Assembly: GCA_021463165.1 (NCBI GenBank)
Contig: JAJTWY010000004.1
Span: 62,001 to 126,000, forward strand
Length of the DNA stretch: 64,000 nucleotides
Direction: 5' to 3'
Source: Pyrinomonadaceae bacterium
GTDB taxonomy: Bacteria > Acidobacteriota > Blastocatellia > Pyrinomonadales > Pyrinomonadaceae
A program made the position numbers and the translations under genes. Shown in pieces: positions 51,865 to 61,173 of this stretch. The notes under the pieces were generated by a model. It had not been told where the DNA came from, did no database searches, and worked only from the letters and a program-made list of their open reading frames with translations. Each line of letters begins with the position of its first letter. Position 1 is the stretch's first letter.

Positions 51865-52730
51865 GCTTCTTCTACAGGCACGGCTGGCCTGAAAACACGG
51901 CCGATCAATCGAAAGATCCACCAGATCAAGCCGTGCGACACATAAACCGCGGCAAGAGCAAGCAACGCATATTGCGAATAAAACCAGATGAACATCGCAA
52001 TAGCCGCGATCGCCAGGACCAGAAAGAATCCCTGCCGTCCGCTGCCCGCAGTTTTCATGCTGGTGTATCGGATCGTGCTGACCATCAGTATCGAGAGGGC
52101 CGCGATCAGGCCCAGCAGCGAGTAGGCATAGAATGAAGCTGCAGGTTCACCGAACGAGCTGAGCGGCATCGGCGAGAAATGGACAAGCGCTGCCAACAGG
52201 CCGCCTGCCGGCGGGATCGGTAGGCCGACAAATGCCTTTTTATCGACCTTCGTCGCCCCCTCAACCAGTTTTGCCGGTCGCGTGGCCTGAAGGTTGAACC
52301 GAGCCAACCGGAATGCACCACACATCAGGTAGGCAAAGAGCAGAAATACACCCAGGTTGTGGCCGAAGGTGCCTTCACGGAAGGCGGGGGCGATCGCCCA
52401 CGCATACACCAGCGCGGTCGGTGCGATGCCGAAGGTCAAGACATCCGCAAGGGAATCGAACTGCACGCCGATCTCCGTTGCGGTCCGTGTCGCACGGGCG
52501 ATACGGCCGTCAACCGTGTCGAAGAGGATCGCCAGCCCGATCGCGATACCGGCACTATTAAAGTAGCTTGCTGCAAGATGGGGATCTTCGGCCGAAAGCT
52601 GAAAACCCCGGATCGACGAGAGAACCGCAAGATAGCCCATCGCGACGTTGGCCGCCGTAAACAGCGTCGGGATCACGTATAGGCCTTTCTTCAAGCCGCG
52701 GTGCGGTGGTTTTACATTCTCCTCTGCCAT
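51861..52730 (-). CDS. pssA: CDP-diacylglycerol-serine O-phosphatidyltransferase
   Basis: 289 residues with several membrane helices. It has the CDP-alcohol phosphatidyltransferase motif DTVDGRIARATRTATEIG followed by VQFDSLAD, the expected D-x2-DG-x2-AR-x8-G-x3-D-x3-D pattern (spacing read directly). It makes phosphatidylserine. The gene follows psd by 34 bp, forming the two-step route to phosphatidylethanolamine. Confidence 0.94.
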   Translation of the reverse strand: MAEENVKPPHRGLKKGLYVIPTLFTAANVAMGYLAVLSSIRGFQLSAEDPHLAASYFNSAGIAIGLAILFDTVDGRIARATRTATEIGVQFDSLADVLTFGIAPTALVYAWAIAPAFREGTFGHNLGVFLLFAYLMCGAFRLARFNLQATRPAKLVEGATKVDKKAFVGLPIPPAGGLLAALVHFSPMPLSSFGEPAASFYAYSLLGLIAALSILMVSTIRYTSMKTAGSGRQGFFLVLAIAAIAMFIWFYSQYALLALAAVYVSHGLIWWIFRLIGRVFRPAVPVEEA

Positions 52731-52764
52731 AGATCGGGAAAGCCAAGCGAACCTCAGCCGAATA

Positions 52765-53379
52765 TCATTGATGTTTTGCTTCCTTTACCTTGGCGATAAC
52801 CGTTTCGCCGCCGATCACACGATCCCCAATGGCCACGAGCACCTCACATGTGTCCGGGATCAGCAGATCCGTTCGCGAACTGAACTTAATGAGTCCGAAC
52901 TTTTGTCCGCGTTGAAGATTATCGCCTGCTTTCGGCCAGCAGACAATGCGGCGGGCTAGAATTCCGGCGATCTGCGTGCAATGGACGGTCAGGCCCTCAC
53001 CATCGATGATAAGCGTATTCCGTTCGTTGACGAGGCTTGCCGAATCGCGGGTGGCTGGAACCTTTTTCCCGCTGGTGTAGTTTATTTCGCGGATCCGGCC
53101 GGCGATAGGCGATCGATTGATGTGAACATCCAGCGGTGAAAGGAAAACGCTTACAACGAAGCCGTTGTGATCTTTCTCGATCCTTGTCACCCGACCGTCG
53201 GCGGCTGAAACGATCAATCCGGCACCTTCCGGGACGATCCTCGCCGGATCGCGAAAAAAGTAAAGCATGAAGATCGCAACAGTCGCAAAGACCACCGAAA
53301 GCGGCCACCAGCCGATCAGACCAAAACCGGCCGCGATCAATACCGGGACCAATACGAACGGAATGCCCTCCCTGACCAT
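52765..53379 (-). CDS. psd: Phosphatidylserine decarboxylase proenzyme
   Basis: 204 residues of the short (PSD-A-like) form: an N-terminal hydrophobic region, FRDPARIVP, VSVFLSPLDVHINRSPIAG, and the C-terminal processing region KFGLIKFSSRTDLLIP. The family normally has Gly-Ser at the self-cleavage site (GSR); here it reads Ser167-Ser168-Arg. Ser168 would become the pyruvoyl group. It makes phosphatidylethanolamine from phosphatidylserine and is co-transcribed with pssA. Confidence 0.93.
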   Translation of the reverse strand: MVREGIPFVLVPVLIAAGFGLIGWWPLSVVFATVAIFMLYFFRDPARIVPEGAGLIVSAADGRVTRIEKDHNGFVVSVFLSPLDVHINRSPIAGRIREINYTSGKKVPATRDSASLVNERNTLIIDGEGLTVHCTQIAGILARRIVCWPKAGDNLQRGQKFGLIKFSSRTDLLIPDTCEVLVAIGDRVIGGETVIAKVKEAKHQ

Positions 53380-53496
53380 AGTTCTCCAAACGCTGTTGAT
53401 GATGCCGAGACGGACGATCCTAACGGCGATCCGGCATTTTTAGCGAATTTACATAGTACACTTTCGTGCGTTGGAAGTCAGACCGCACGCCGTCCA

Positions 53497-53528
53497 AAGA
53501 AAAAGCCCGGTGTCGGCAAACACCGGGC
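53497..53528 (-). terminator. Intrinsic terminator after the small membrane protein gene
   Basis: On the minus strand GCCCGGTGT and ACACCGGGC form a 9-bp stem (53505-53528) followed by TTTTTCTTT, 26 bp beyond the stop codon at 53555. Confidence 0.85.
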
Positions 53529-53554
53529 GAAGAGGAGGATCGTATGAAGAAACT

Positions 53555-53764
53555 CTAGCTCCTCACGGGAAAATCTTTCGCGTAGCTGTATGCACACCAA
53601 GCCGCAAAAAGATGGATGACCCATCCGAGCAGCCCAGCAGAACCGATCCACGAAAAGCCGGTCAGCACTAGCCAAATTATTCCAACAATAATTCTTCCGT
53701 TATAAATCTGACCGAGTCCGGGAACCAGTAAACTCAGAATTCCAGCTAGCAAAGGTTCTCGCAT
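53555..53764 (-). CDS. Small TM2-like membrane protein
   Basis: 69 residues with two hydrophobic helices (LLAGILSLLVPGLGQIYNG and IVGIIWLVLTGFSWIG) and a short third (GWVIHLFAAWCAYSYA). The PGLGQIYNG turn is typical of TM2/DUF5683-like small membrane proteins. Function unknown. It has its own terminator and lies between psd (minus) and the ZIP transporter gene (minus). Confidence 0.75.
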   Translation of the reverse strand: MREPLLAGILSLLVPGLGQIYNGRIIVGIIWLVLTGFSWIGSAGLLGWVIHLFAAWCAYSYAKDFPVRS

Positions 53765-53840
53765 GTTACCAAAGTGCCTCCAGTATCAATATACGAAGGA
53801 GCCGCGGCATTGTTTCAAAAATCTGCCGGCTAAATCGGCC

Positions 53841-54653
53841 TCAGTGCGCAAACACGGCGTGAAGGAGTTGTTGTGTGCCGGCGAACAATGCAACGCCCGC
53901 AAAGACCGAGATCGAGACGATCGGATTTTTGCCTGCGTGGTGATTAGTCTCCGGTATCAGATCGCTTGCCGCGACATAGAGGGTCACGCCGCCCGCCAAC
54001 GGCAGGGCATAGGCGACGGCATTGTCGATGCTGCGTCCTATCAGCCAAAAGGCGAGGACCCCAAACAAGGTGGTGATGCCGACGACCGCGGTCGCAGCCA
54101 TTACCTGTCGGAAACCGCGGCCGGCGGCGATGACCATCGAACCGATGGTAAAGCCTTCAGGCACCTTATGGAGAAATACCGCAAGGAAGACGAGGAGGCC
54201 GACCCGAAGATCGATCTGTGAGGCAGCTGCGATGGATACACCGTCAAAGAACGTATGGATGAGCAACCCGCCGATCGCGGTGTAGGCGATGCGCGGTGAC
54301 AATGTTTCGTGATAGTGCTCCTCGCAGTGCATTTCACCGCCCAGATGAAAATGCGGCGCGACCGTGTGTTCAAAAAACTGGGTGAGTAGATAACCGACAA
54401 GCAAGAGAAGCATCGGCATTGTCAGGCTTTCCACAGGGTCGGATCCTGCTTTTTGCCAAAGACCGATAGTCTTTGGAATAATCTCGAAGAAGGTCACTGC
54501 AAGCATGAAACCCGCCCCAAGAGCAAGGAGATATTTGAGGAACTTAGTGTAATGAACGTGCAGTCGGGATGGGAAAAGAATGAGTCCACCGAGAATGTTT
54601 CCCGCCGCGGCAAGCGAGCCGAAGATCATTAGCTGGAAAAACAATATATCCAT
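53841..54653 (-). CDS. ZIP family divalent metal transporter
   Basis: 270 residues with about eight membrane helices. A histidine-rich loop (HFLGG-type, with HFHLGGEMHCEEHYHE, about 120-140) and the ZIP helix motif FLHKVPEGFTIGSMV (about 185) are present, as is GGLLIHTFFDGVSIA. ZIP proteins move zinc or other divalent metals toward the cytoplasm. Divergent from the dcw promoter region. Confidence 0.9.
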   Translation of the reverse strand: MDILFFQLMIFGSLAAAGNILGGLILFPSRLHVHYTKFLKYLLALGAGFMLAVTFFEIIPKTIGLWQKAGSDPVESLTMPMLLLLVGYLLTQFFEHTVAPHFHLGGEMHCEEHYHETLSPRIAYTAIGGLLIHTFFDGVSIAAASQIDLRVGLLVFLAVFLHKVPEGFTIGSMVIAAGRGFRQVMAATAVVGITTLFGVLAFWLIGRSIDNAVAYALPLAGGVTLYVAASDLIPETNHHAGKNPIVSISVFAGVALFAGTQQLLHAVFAH

Positions 54654-54950
54654 TGATCAGTTGCGGAAAAACGCAAGTGAGTATCCTATCTCAGCGTAGC
54701 GCTTAAATACAAAAAGGGTTATCGATGCACCCTGCGGCTTAAATGAGTGATTAAGACCAAGATCGATGAAATTATCCTTGACATGCCTTGCAGCATGGGC
54801 TTAGAATGCATTTTGTATTTGCAAAACGCCGATCGGGAAGAGAGGCAACAAGAACGTAAAATCTAAAATCTTGTTTAAGATATTAAGCACTGCGGCCAGC
54901 CGTACTGCGAGGGATATTTACGCGAATTTTTTGACTTCGATCTTTGAATT
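54654..54950. other. Upstream region of the dcw cluster
   Basis: 297 bp with no convincing ORF. It holds a near-consensus promoter (see next entry) and about 140 bp of leader, including AT-rich sequence with a short ATCTT/AAGAT hairpin near 54867. No mraZ gene or TGGG-type MraZ operator repeat is seen. Confidence 0.6.
54778..54807 (+). promoter_or_regulatory. Strong predicted sigma-70 promoter of the division/cell-wall cluster
   Basis: TTGACA (54778-54783) and TAGAAT (54802-54807) are 18 bp apart, a perfect -35 and a 5-of-6 -10. Transcription should start near 54814, about 137 nt before the rsmH start codon. Confidence 0.75.
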
Positions 54951-55907
54951 ATGTCCTCGCCTGACGCAGCGAACATACACAAACCCGTGATGCCGGTTGA
55001 GTGCCTTTCGATCCTCGAGGCACGGCGTGGCGGATTGTTCGTAGATGCTACCTTGGGCCTTGGCGGACACACCGAATTGATCCTGACCTCATCGGCATCA
55101 AGCGTTGTGATAGGGATCGATCAGGATCAGCAGGCCCTCGATCTGGCATCCGACAGGCTTTCCCATATCGGCGATCGGTTTATTCCGGTCAAGGGAAATT
55201 TTTCGGATATCGCTCAGATCCTGGCGACAGTCCGAAAGGGAAGCCCCGTCGGGGTACTGGCGGATCTGGGAGTTTCGTCCCTGCAGTTGGATAGCGAGAC
55301 GCGAGGGTTCAGCTTTCGTTTCGATGCACCGCTCGATATGCGGATGGATCCCGATAGCGGAGGACCGACGGCGGCCGACTTGTTGGAAACGTGGTCGGAA
55401 ACCGAGATCGCTGACGTTATCTATCGCTACGGCGAAGAAAAGGCTTCGCGTAGGATCGCTAAGTGGATAGTCGAACGGCGGGATGCGGGCGAGCCGATCC
55501 GAGGGACGACTGATCTGGCATCTCTGATCCGACGTGCGGTTAGGGTCGATCCCAAAGAGCGAACTCATCCGGCGACACGGACATTTCAGGCGTTGCGGAT
55601 CGCGGTCAACAATGAATTGAAAGTGCTGGAGACCTTTATTGACGACGCGGAAAGCGTCCTCGCTCCAGGCGGCGTGTTGGCGATAATAACTTTTCACTCC
55701 CTCGAGGATCGGATCGTAAAACAGGCATTCAGGAGATTGGCAGGACAATGCCAGTGTCCGCCGAAAATACCTCAATGCAAGTGCGGGGCGATGAAAAAGC
55801 TTGAGATCCTGACACGGAGGCCGATCGTGCCGACGGTTGAAGAGGAAAGAGAAAACCCGCGATCAAAGAGTGCAAAATTAAGAGCCGCTCGCAAGTTGAA
55901 TGGCTGA
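54951..55907 (+). CDS. rsmH: 16S rRNA (cytosine(1402)-N(4))-methyltransferase
   Basis: 318 residues. SAM fold with HKPVMPVECLSILEARRGGL, DATLGLGGHTELIL, FSFRFDAPLDMRMDPDSGGP, ATRTFQALRIAVNNELKVLE and AIITFHSLEDRIVKQAFRRL. It methylates the decoding centre of the ribosome and is the normal first enzyme of the dcw cluster. The next gene overlaps its end by 8 bp. Confidence 0.96.
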   Translation: MSSPDAANIHKPVMPVECLSILEARRGGLFVDATLGLGGHTELILTSSASSVVIGIDQDQQALDLASDRLSHIGDRFIPVKGNFSDIAQILATVRKGSPVGVLADLGVSSLQLDSETRGFSFRFDAPLDMRMDPDSGGPTAADLLETWSETEIADVIYRYGEEKASRRIAKWIVERRDAGEPIRGTTDLASLIRRAVRVDPKERTHPATRTFQALRIAVNNELKVLETFIDDAESVLAPGGVLAIITFHSLEDRIVKQAFRRLAGQCQCPPKIPQCKCGAMKKLEILTRRPIVPTVEEERENPRSKSAKLRAARKLNG

Positions 55908-56418
55908 AAAGAAAACTACCGGAGGCGGCAAAATGATCAGAAGGAACACAACGAAAAAACAAGATCGATCGAAGGGCGGTAACAGGCCCGGAGGGGTAAT
56001 GGCCTCTGTATTTGTTTTGATCTGCGCTGCGACCTTGGGCAGCGGCTTCTTCTTTGCCGCTCGTCAGCACTTTTCATCGATGGATTTTGGGATGAAGAAT
56101 TCGCGGCTGCGGAAACAGATCGAACAGTTGGAAGCCGAAAAGCGTCGCCTGATCCTTGCCCGCGAGATATCACTCTCGCCGAGTGAGCTTAAAAAGGCCG
56201 CAAAGAAGGTCGGACTGATGGATCAGCCGATCCAGGCCGCCCCGATGATAACATCTGCCGACCCGGTCGAGGCCAAAGCCGCCGGGGTCAAGAATATTGC
56301 CGATAAGCCGCTTATCGAACGGACGGCATCTGTTGTGGCAATTCCACCTATCGCCGCCGCCGTGCTGAAAAAAGCCCCTAAAACCGATAAGGCTGTGAAG
56401 GATCAGACCCGGCCTTAG
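55900..56418 (+). CDS. ftsL: FtsL-like cell division protein
   Basis: 172 residues: a short basic cytoplasmic part, one membrane helix (about 28-50, GVMASVFVLICAATLGSGFF) and a leucine-rich coiled coil (LRKQIEQLEAEKRRLILARE, about 68-105) followed by an Ala/Pro-rich tail. The size and position between rsmH and ftsI fit FtsL, a poorly conserved partner of FtsB and FtsQ. The tail is longer than in most FtsL. Named by position and topology, not by sequence identity. Confidence 0.75.
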   Translation: MAEKKTTGGGKMIRRNTTKKQDRSKGGNRPGGVMASVFVLICAATLGSGFFFAARQHFSSMDFGMKNSRLRKQIEQLEAEKRRLILAREISLSPSELKKAAKKVGLMDQPIQAAPMITSADPVEAKAAGVKNIADKPLIERTASVVAIPPIAAAVLKKAPKTDKAVKDQTRP

Positions 56419-56458
56419 TCCTTTGTTTGCGAAATAAGTAGCGGCCCAGCAGGTCCGG

Positions 56459-58498
56459 ATGAAGCGTTCCAACAGAAAAAAAGGGAAGTCCAGCCAGGCG
56501 ATCTTTACCAGATTCATGATCGTGGTGGGCTTCTTCATCCTCTGGCTCGGAGGCATCGGGATCCGGCTCGTCTATCTCCAGGTGTCGCAGCACGAAGAGC
56601 TAAAAGAGAGAGCTCTTAGAACCCGCCAGGACGTCAAGCAGACAAAAATGCTCCGCGGTTCGATCCTGGACCGTAATGGCCGCGCCCTTGCGATGAGCGT
56701 CCGCGTGAAAACGCTTTACGCTGATCCTGTTTCCATCGATGACCCGGCTTCGGCGGCCGCAACGCTGGCCAAGGTCTTGAAAGTCGACGAACAGCCGCTT
56801 GCTTCGCAGCTTCGGGCATTGAAAGAGGCCGGCAAGCGATATTTGCCGCTCGCTCGAAAGCTCGACGAGGAGGCGGTTCAACGCCTGAACAAAGCACTCG
56901 ACCTCGCTGATGTTCGAAAGGCTGACCTGCCGAATTTCAAAGGGCTGCACTGGGCCGACGAGCAAAAACGTTCGTATCCGCAACAGTCGCTCGCCGCGCA
57001 GGTCGTGGGTTTGAGCAACGACGAAGATGAAGGCATTGCCGGGATCGAGCTTTCGCAGGAACTGGTTCTGCGAGGGCCTACTGTTGAGAAGCGTCAGAAA
57101 CGTGATCGTCTCGGCCGGGTTTACGACGAAGAGGTGCTCGCGGGCGAGGCACCCGGCGACGTTGTCCTGACGATAGACGCAAAACTCCAGTACATGGTCG
57201 AGCAGTCACTCGAGGAGGGCGTCAGATCTGCAAACGCTAAGTCAGGTATGGCAGTGGTATTGGCACCAAAGACCGGAGAGGTGCTCGCCCTGGCCAACTA
57301 TCCGACTTTTGATCCAAATGAGATCACCGAGCGATCGATGGCGAACATGACCAATCAGGCGGTTCAACTGGTTTACTCGCCCGGTTCGGTCTTTAAGCTC
57401 GTAACATACGGCTCTGGGCTTGAAAAGAAGCTATTCAAGCCCGACGACATGATCAGCAGCGGGAACGGGACGATCGAGGTCGCTGATCGTGTTTTTAAGG
57501 ATTCGCATCCCGTAGGCACCGTTTCGTATTCGCAGGCTTTAGCACATTCGAGCAACGTCTGCGCGATAAAGACCGCACTTAGCGTCGGGCGTGAGGATTT
57601 TGCCGGTTTTGTCCGTCGGATGGGGTTCGGAGCAAAGACTGGGATCGAACTGCCGGCCGAGACAAGCGGCACCGTGAGGCCGGTTTCGAAGTGGAACGGA
57701 GATTCGCTCGCATCGATGTCCATCGGGTACGAAATAGACGTGAGTGCATTGCAAATGACCAGTGTATTTGCGACGATAGCAAACAACGGGCTCAGGGTTC
57801 AGCCGAGGATCGTGAAGGAGATCAGACGAGCCGGACAGCCGGCAAGCGTGTCGCCGCAACCTGAACAAACACAAATAGTTACGCCTGAGACGGCTGGAGC
57901 TCTGCGTACCATGCTGAAGCAGGTCGTTCTCACTGGAACGGGCCGCCGGGCTCGCCTGAATGGATACACTGTCGCAGGTAAGACGGGGACGGCTTGGAAG
58001 TACAACCCGAAAACGAGATCGGTGGATCCGAGCAAGTATATTTCATCCTTTATTGGCATGGCTCCCGCCGATGATCCGGAGATAGTTATAGGCGTTGTGA
58101 TGGATGAACCGAAATCCGGAGCGCGTGACGGTGGGATGGTCTCAGCTCCGGTTTTTCGCGAGATCGCGCAGCAGTTGCTTCACGAGTTGAAAGTACCCAC
58201 GGATGCTCCGATCAGGCAGGATATGGCACTGAATGAAGAGGGTCCGGAACCCCTCGACGTTCCCGTTGAAGACAAGAAGCCGGAGAAGAAAACTGTCGTT
58301 ACGGCTCCGAAGGAGGAGAGACAGTCGGACAAGCTCGAGAAGGCACGGCCTCCTGAGAAAAAGGACAAGACCAGAGACGATGGCAAGAAGCCCGAACGGC
58401 CTCTGGCCGAACGTGAAAGGCTCTCCGCCTGGGTAAAGACCGAGAACGGTCGGCGCGATTGTCGTCGACTGCTCGAAGGGATAAGAGTTGAAACTTGA
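56459..58498 (+). CDS. ftsI: Septal peptidoglycan transpeptidase (PBP3/FtsI type)
   Basis: 679 residues. One N-terminal membrane helix (FTRFMIVVGFFILWLGGIGI), a pedestal domain beginning LRTRQDVKQTKMLRGSILDR, and a transpeptidase domain with the active-site SPGSVFKL (SxxK), SSN and KTGTAWK motifs. The C-terminus from about 590 is a highly charged Lys/Glu/Pro tail, not PASTA repeats. It cross-links septal wall with FtsW. The stop overlaps murF by 11 bp. Confidence 0.94.
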   Translation: MKRSNRKKGKSSQAIFTRFMIVVGFFILWLGGIGIRLVYLQVSQHEELKERALRTRQDVKQTKMLRGSILDRNGRALAMSVRVKTLYADPVSIDDPASAAATLAKVLKVDEQPLASQLRALKEAGKRYLPLARKLDEEAVQRLNKALDLADVRKADLPNFKGLHWADEQKRSYPQQSLAAQVVGLSNDEDEGIAGIELSQELVLRGPTVEKRQKRDRLGRVYDEEVLAGEAPGDVVLTIDAKLQYMVEQSLEEGVRSANAKSGMAVVLAPKTGEVLALANYPTFDPNEITERSMANMTNQAVQLVYSPGSVFKLVTYGSGLEKKLFKPDDMISSGNGTIEVADRVFKDSHPVGTVSYSQALAHSSNVCAIKTALSVGREDFAGFVRRMGFGAKTGIELPAETSGTVRPVSKWNGDSLASMSIGYEIDVSALQMTSVFATIANNGLRVQPRIVKEIRRAGQPASVSPQPEQTQIVTPETAGALRTMLKQVVLTGTGRRARLNGYTVAGKTGTAWKYNPKTRSVDPSKYISSFIGMAPADDPEIVIGVVMDEPKSGARDGGMVSAPVFREIAQQLLHELKVPTDAPIRQDMALNEEGPEPLDVPVEDKKPEKKTVVTAPKEERQSDKLEKARPPEKKDKTRDDGKKPERPLAERERLSAWVKTENGRRDCRRLLEGIRVET

Positions 58499-59978
58499 AA
58501 CCGCCATAGCTTATATGAATGCCGCCCCGGCAGCGATCGACCCCGCTTTGCTTGAATGCGAAGTGGGTTCTTTTGCTATCGATTCACGGCAGATCAGGCC
58601 CGGGGATGTCTTCCTCGCCCTCTCACAGCCTGAATATCGCGAAAATGGTTTCAACGGAGAATTTGCTGACTCGACGCCTTATGTTGTGTCCGCCTTCGAG
58701 AACGGCGCCGCGGCTTGCGTTGTTAGATACGACCGTTACGAAGAGCATCGTGATCACCTGGAAGAGTTCTCGGGCCGTCTGATCTTTGTCGAGGATGTTA
58801 TCGCTGCGCTTCAAGCTCTCGCGCACGGCGTTTATCTCGATTGGGGCCGCCCGGTCATAGCGGTCACCGGAAGCGCGGGCAAAACGACTGCAAAGGAACT
58901 CATCGCACACGTCCTTTCGTCCTCGGGGAAAAAGGTACTAAAGAATATCAAGAACTATAACAACGGCCTCGGCCATCCATTGACCGTTCTGAATCTTGTT
59001 TCCGATAAGGACTATGATGTTGCTGTTCTTGAGATGGGGATGTCCACGCCACTTCACGAGATAGCCCGGCTCTGCCGGATCACGCCGCCTGATATTGCGG
59101 TGGTCTTGAATGTTCTGCCGGTACATCTCGAGCATCTCGGATCGATCGAAAATATCGCGCGAGCGAAATCCGAGATCGTTGAAGGCATGAGATCGACGGG
59201 CCTCGCGGTTCTTAATTCCGATGATGAGCGTGTCGCGGCAATGGCTAAAATTGCCCCTGGGCGGACCTGTACCTACGGAATTGAGAATACGGCCGACGTT
59301 CGGGCGTTTGATATCGAATTCCCCGATCTTGGCCGCACGACCTTCTTGTTGAGGACGCCCGACGGCGAAGCGAAAGTTGCGTTTCCCTTGAACGGCCGGC
59401 ATAACATCAGCAATGCACTCGCTGCCGCCGCGGTCGGCTATCTGTCCGGAATTAGCGTCGGCCAGATCGCTCAGGCTCTCTCTTCGGTCGCAGCGCCGCC
59501 GCAACGTGGGGAAGTGTTGAGATTTAGCGACGGGTTTACGGTTATCAATGATTCCTATAATTCGAATCCGGACGCGCTACTCTCGATGATATCGACAGTG
59601 ATCGACGCCGGGGCTTCCAAACGGAAGATCGTCGTCGCCGGCGAGATGCTAGAACTTGGGCCCGATGCGGAGGAGATCCATTTCAATACAGGCCAGAAGA
59701 TCGCAGGATCGGGTATCGATATACTGATCGGCGTGCGGGGGAATGGCCGTGAACTCGTCGATGGGGCTAAGGACGCGGGACTCGAAGAGGTTTATTATGC
59801 TGAGGATTCGGAATCCGCGGGCGACCTGATCTGCTCGATGGTGCGCGCAGGCGACGTGATCTTGATCAAAGGGTCTCGGGGGGTGAAGACCGAGAACGTG
59901 CTCGAGAAGCTGCTCGAAAAATTCAAACTACAGGAGGCAAAAGCGACGTGCGGAGCTGGAGACGCTGCATTGGCGTAA
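58488..59978 (+). CDS. murF: UDP-N-acetylmuramoyl-tripeptide--D-alanyl-D-alanine ligase
   Basis: 496 residues of a Mur ligase. It has the P-loop TGSAGKTTAKEL, the MurF-specific NNGLGHPLTVLNL and EMGMSTPLHEIARL, and NDSYNSNPDALLSM. It adds D-Ala-D-Ala to the UDP-muramyl tripeptide. It directly follows ftsI; the murE gene that usually sits between them is missing here. Confidence 0.95.
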   Translation: MKLETAIAYMNAAPAAIDPALLECEVGSFAIDSRQIRPGDVFLALSQPEYRENGFNGEFADSTPYVVSAFENGAAACVVRYDRYEEHRDHLEEFSGRLIFVEDVIAALQALAHGVYLDWGRPVIAVTGSAGKTTAKELIAHVLSSSGKKVLKNIKNYNNGLGHPLTVLNLVSDKDYDVAVLEMGMSTPLHEIARLCRITPPDIAVVLNVLPVHLEHLGSIENIARAKSEIVEGMRSTGLAVLNSDDERVAAMAKIAPGRTCTYGIENTADVRAFDIEFPDLGRTTFLLRTPDGEAKVAFPLNGRHNISNALAAAAVGYLSGISVGQIAQALSSVAAPPQRGEVLRFSDGFTVINDSYNSNPDALLSMISTVIDAGASKRKIVVAGEMLELGPDAEEIHFNTGQKIAGSGIDILIGVRGNGRELVDGAKDAGLEEVYYAEDSESAGDLICSMVRAGDVILIKGSRGVKTENVLEKLLEKFKLQEAKATCGAGDAALA

Positions 59979-60017
59979 CCGTTCCGAGATCCGGGATTGC
60001 GGATATCGAGGCCAACG

Positions 60018-61169
60018 ATGCTTTATTACTTCCTTTTTCAGTTCCTTTTTCAGGAATACGGGCGCAATAGTGAGTCGTATTTCTTTAAGGGCCTCAACGT
60101 CATTCAGTATGTGACGTTCCGGACGGCGCTTGCGGCAATAACGGCACTGCTGATCTCGCTGCTCCTTGGCGGACGGGTGATCAGAAAACTCGCCGAGCTG
60201 AAATTTGGACAGGAGATCCGTGAAGAAGGGCCGGCGTCACATCAGGAGAAGCGTGGAACTCCGACGATGGGCGGCGTGCTGATAATCGGTTCGGTGTTTC
60301 TTTCGACCATCCTGTGGGCGCGGCTTGACGGCCTGTATCTGTGGATCGCCTTGGGTGCGACCACGCTGTTTGCCGCGGTCGGTTTTGCCGACGATTGGAT
60401 CAAGATCGTCAAGAAAAGGAGCCTCGGCCTGAACGGGCGTCAGAAGCTCGCCGGACAACTAATAACCGCACTGCTTGTTTGGGGTGCGCTCTGGGCGTTC
60501 AGCGAATATCCGTGGAACATGAGCGTGCCGTTCATCAAGGCAACGGCCGAGGCAAACCCCAGTCTCAGCATTAGCTGGGTCGGCCCGATCATTTATGGCG
60601 GCTTCATCGTGTTCGTCTTGTTGGGGTCGTCAAATGCCGTAAATTTGACCGACGGACTCGACGGGCTTGCGATAAGCGTGACTTTTATCGCGATGTCAGC
60701 TCTTACCGCACTCACATATCTTGGGAGCGATGCTCGTTGGGCTGAAAGGCTTGACATCACATGGAATCCGGCAGCGGCTGAGCTAACCGTTTTCTGCGGC
60801 GCGATGGTTGGTGCGAGCCTGGGGTTTTTGTGGTATAACGCCCCGCCGGCCGATGTGTTCATGGGGGATGTCGGCAGTCTGGCGATCGGCGGCGCATTGG
60901 GAACCGTCGCGGTTCTGACGAAACAGGAATTCTTGCTGCCTTTTATTGGCGGAGTGTTCATTATCGAGGCCCTTTCGGTGATGCTACAGGTATCGGTCTT
61001 CAAATTGACCAAGCGCGCCGGCCATCCGGGCAGGCGTATCTTCAAGATGACGCCGCTCCACCATCATTTTGAGATGACCGGCTGGAAAGAGTCGAAGATC
61101 GTCTTTCGTTTTGTGATCGTGGCGGTGCTTTTTGCACTTTTGAGCTTGACGACGCTGAAACTCAGATAG
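60018..61169 (+). CDS. mraY: Phospho-N-acetylmuramoyl-pentapeptide-transferase
   Basis: About 383 residues from ATG 60018 (MLYYFLFQF), preferred over TTG 59997. Ten membrane helices. Motifs are [43 protein letters not shown] and the C-terminal [20 protein letters not shown]. It makes lipid I on the inner face of the cytoplasmic membrane. Confidence 0.96.
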   Translation: MLYYFLFQFLFQEYGRNSESYFFKGLNVIQYVTFRTALAAITALLISLLLGGRVIRKLAELKFGQEIREEGPASHQEKRGTPTMGGVLIIGSVFLSTILWARLDGLYLWIALGATTLFAAVGFADDWIKIVKKRSLGLNGRQKLAGQLITALLVWGALWAFSEYPWNMSVPFIKATAEANPSLSISWVGPIIYGGFIVFVLLGSSNAVNLTDGLDGLAISVTFIAMSALTALTYLGSDARWAERLDITWNPAAAELTVFCGAMVGASLGFLWYNAPPADVFMGDVGSLAIGGALGTVAVLTKQEFLLPFIGGVFIIEALSVMLQVSVFKLTKRAGHPGRRIFKMTPLHHHFEMTGWKESKIVFRFVIVAVLFALLSLTTLKLR

Positions 61170-61173
61170 AACC

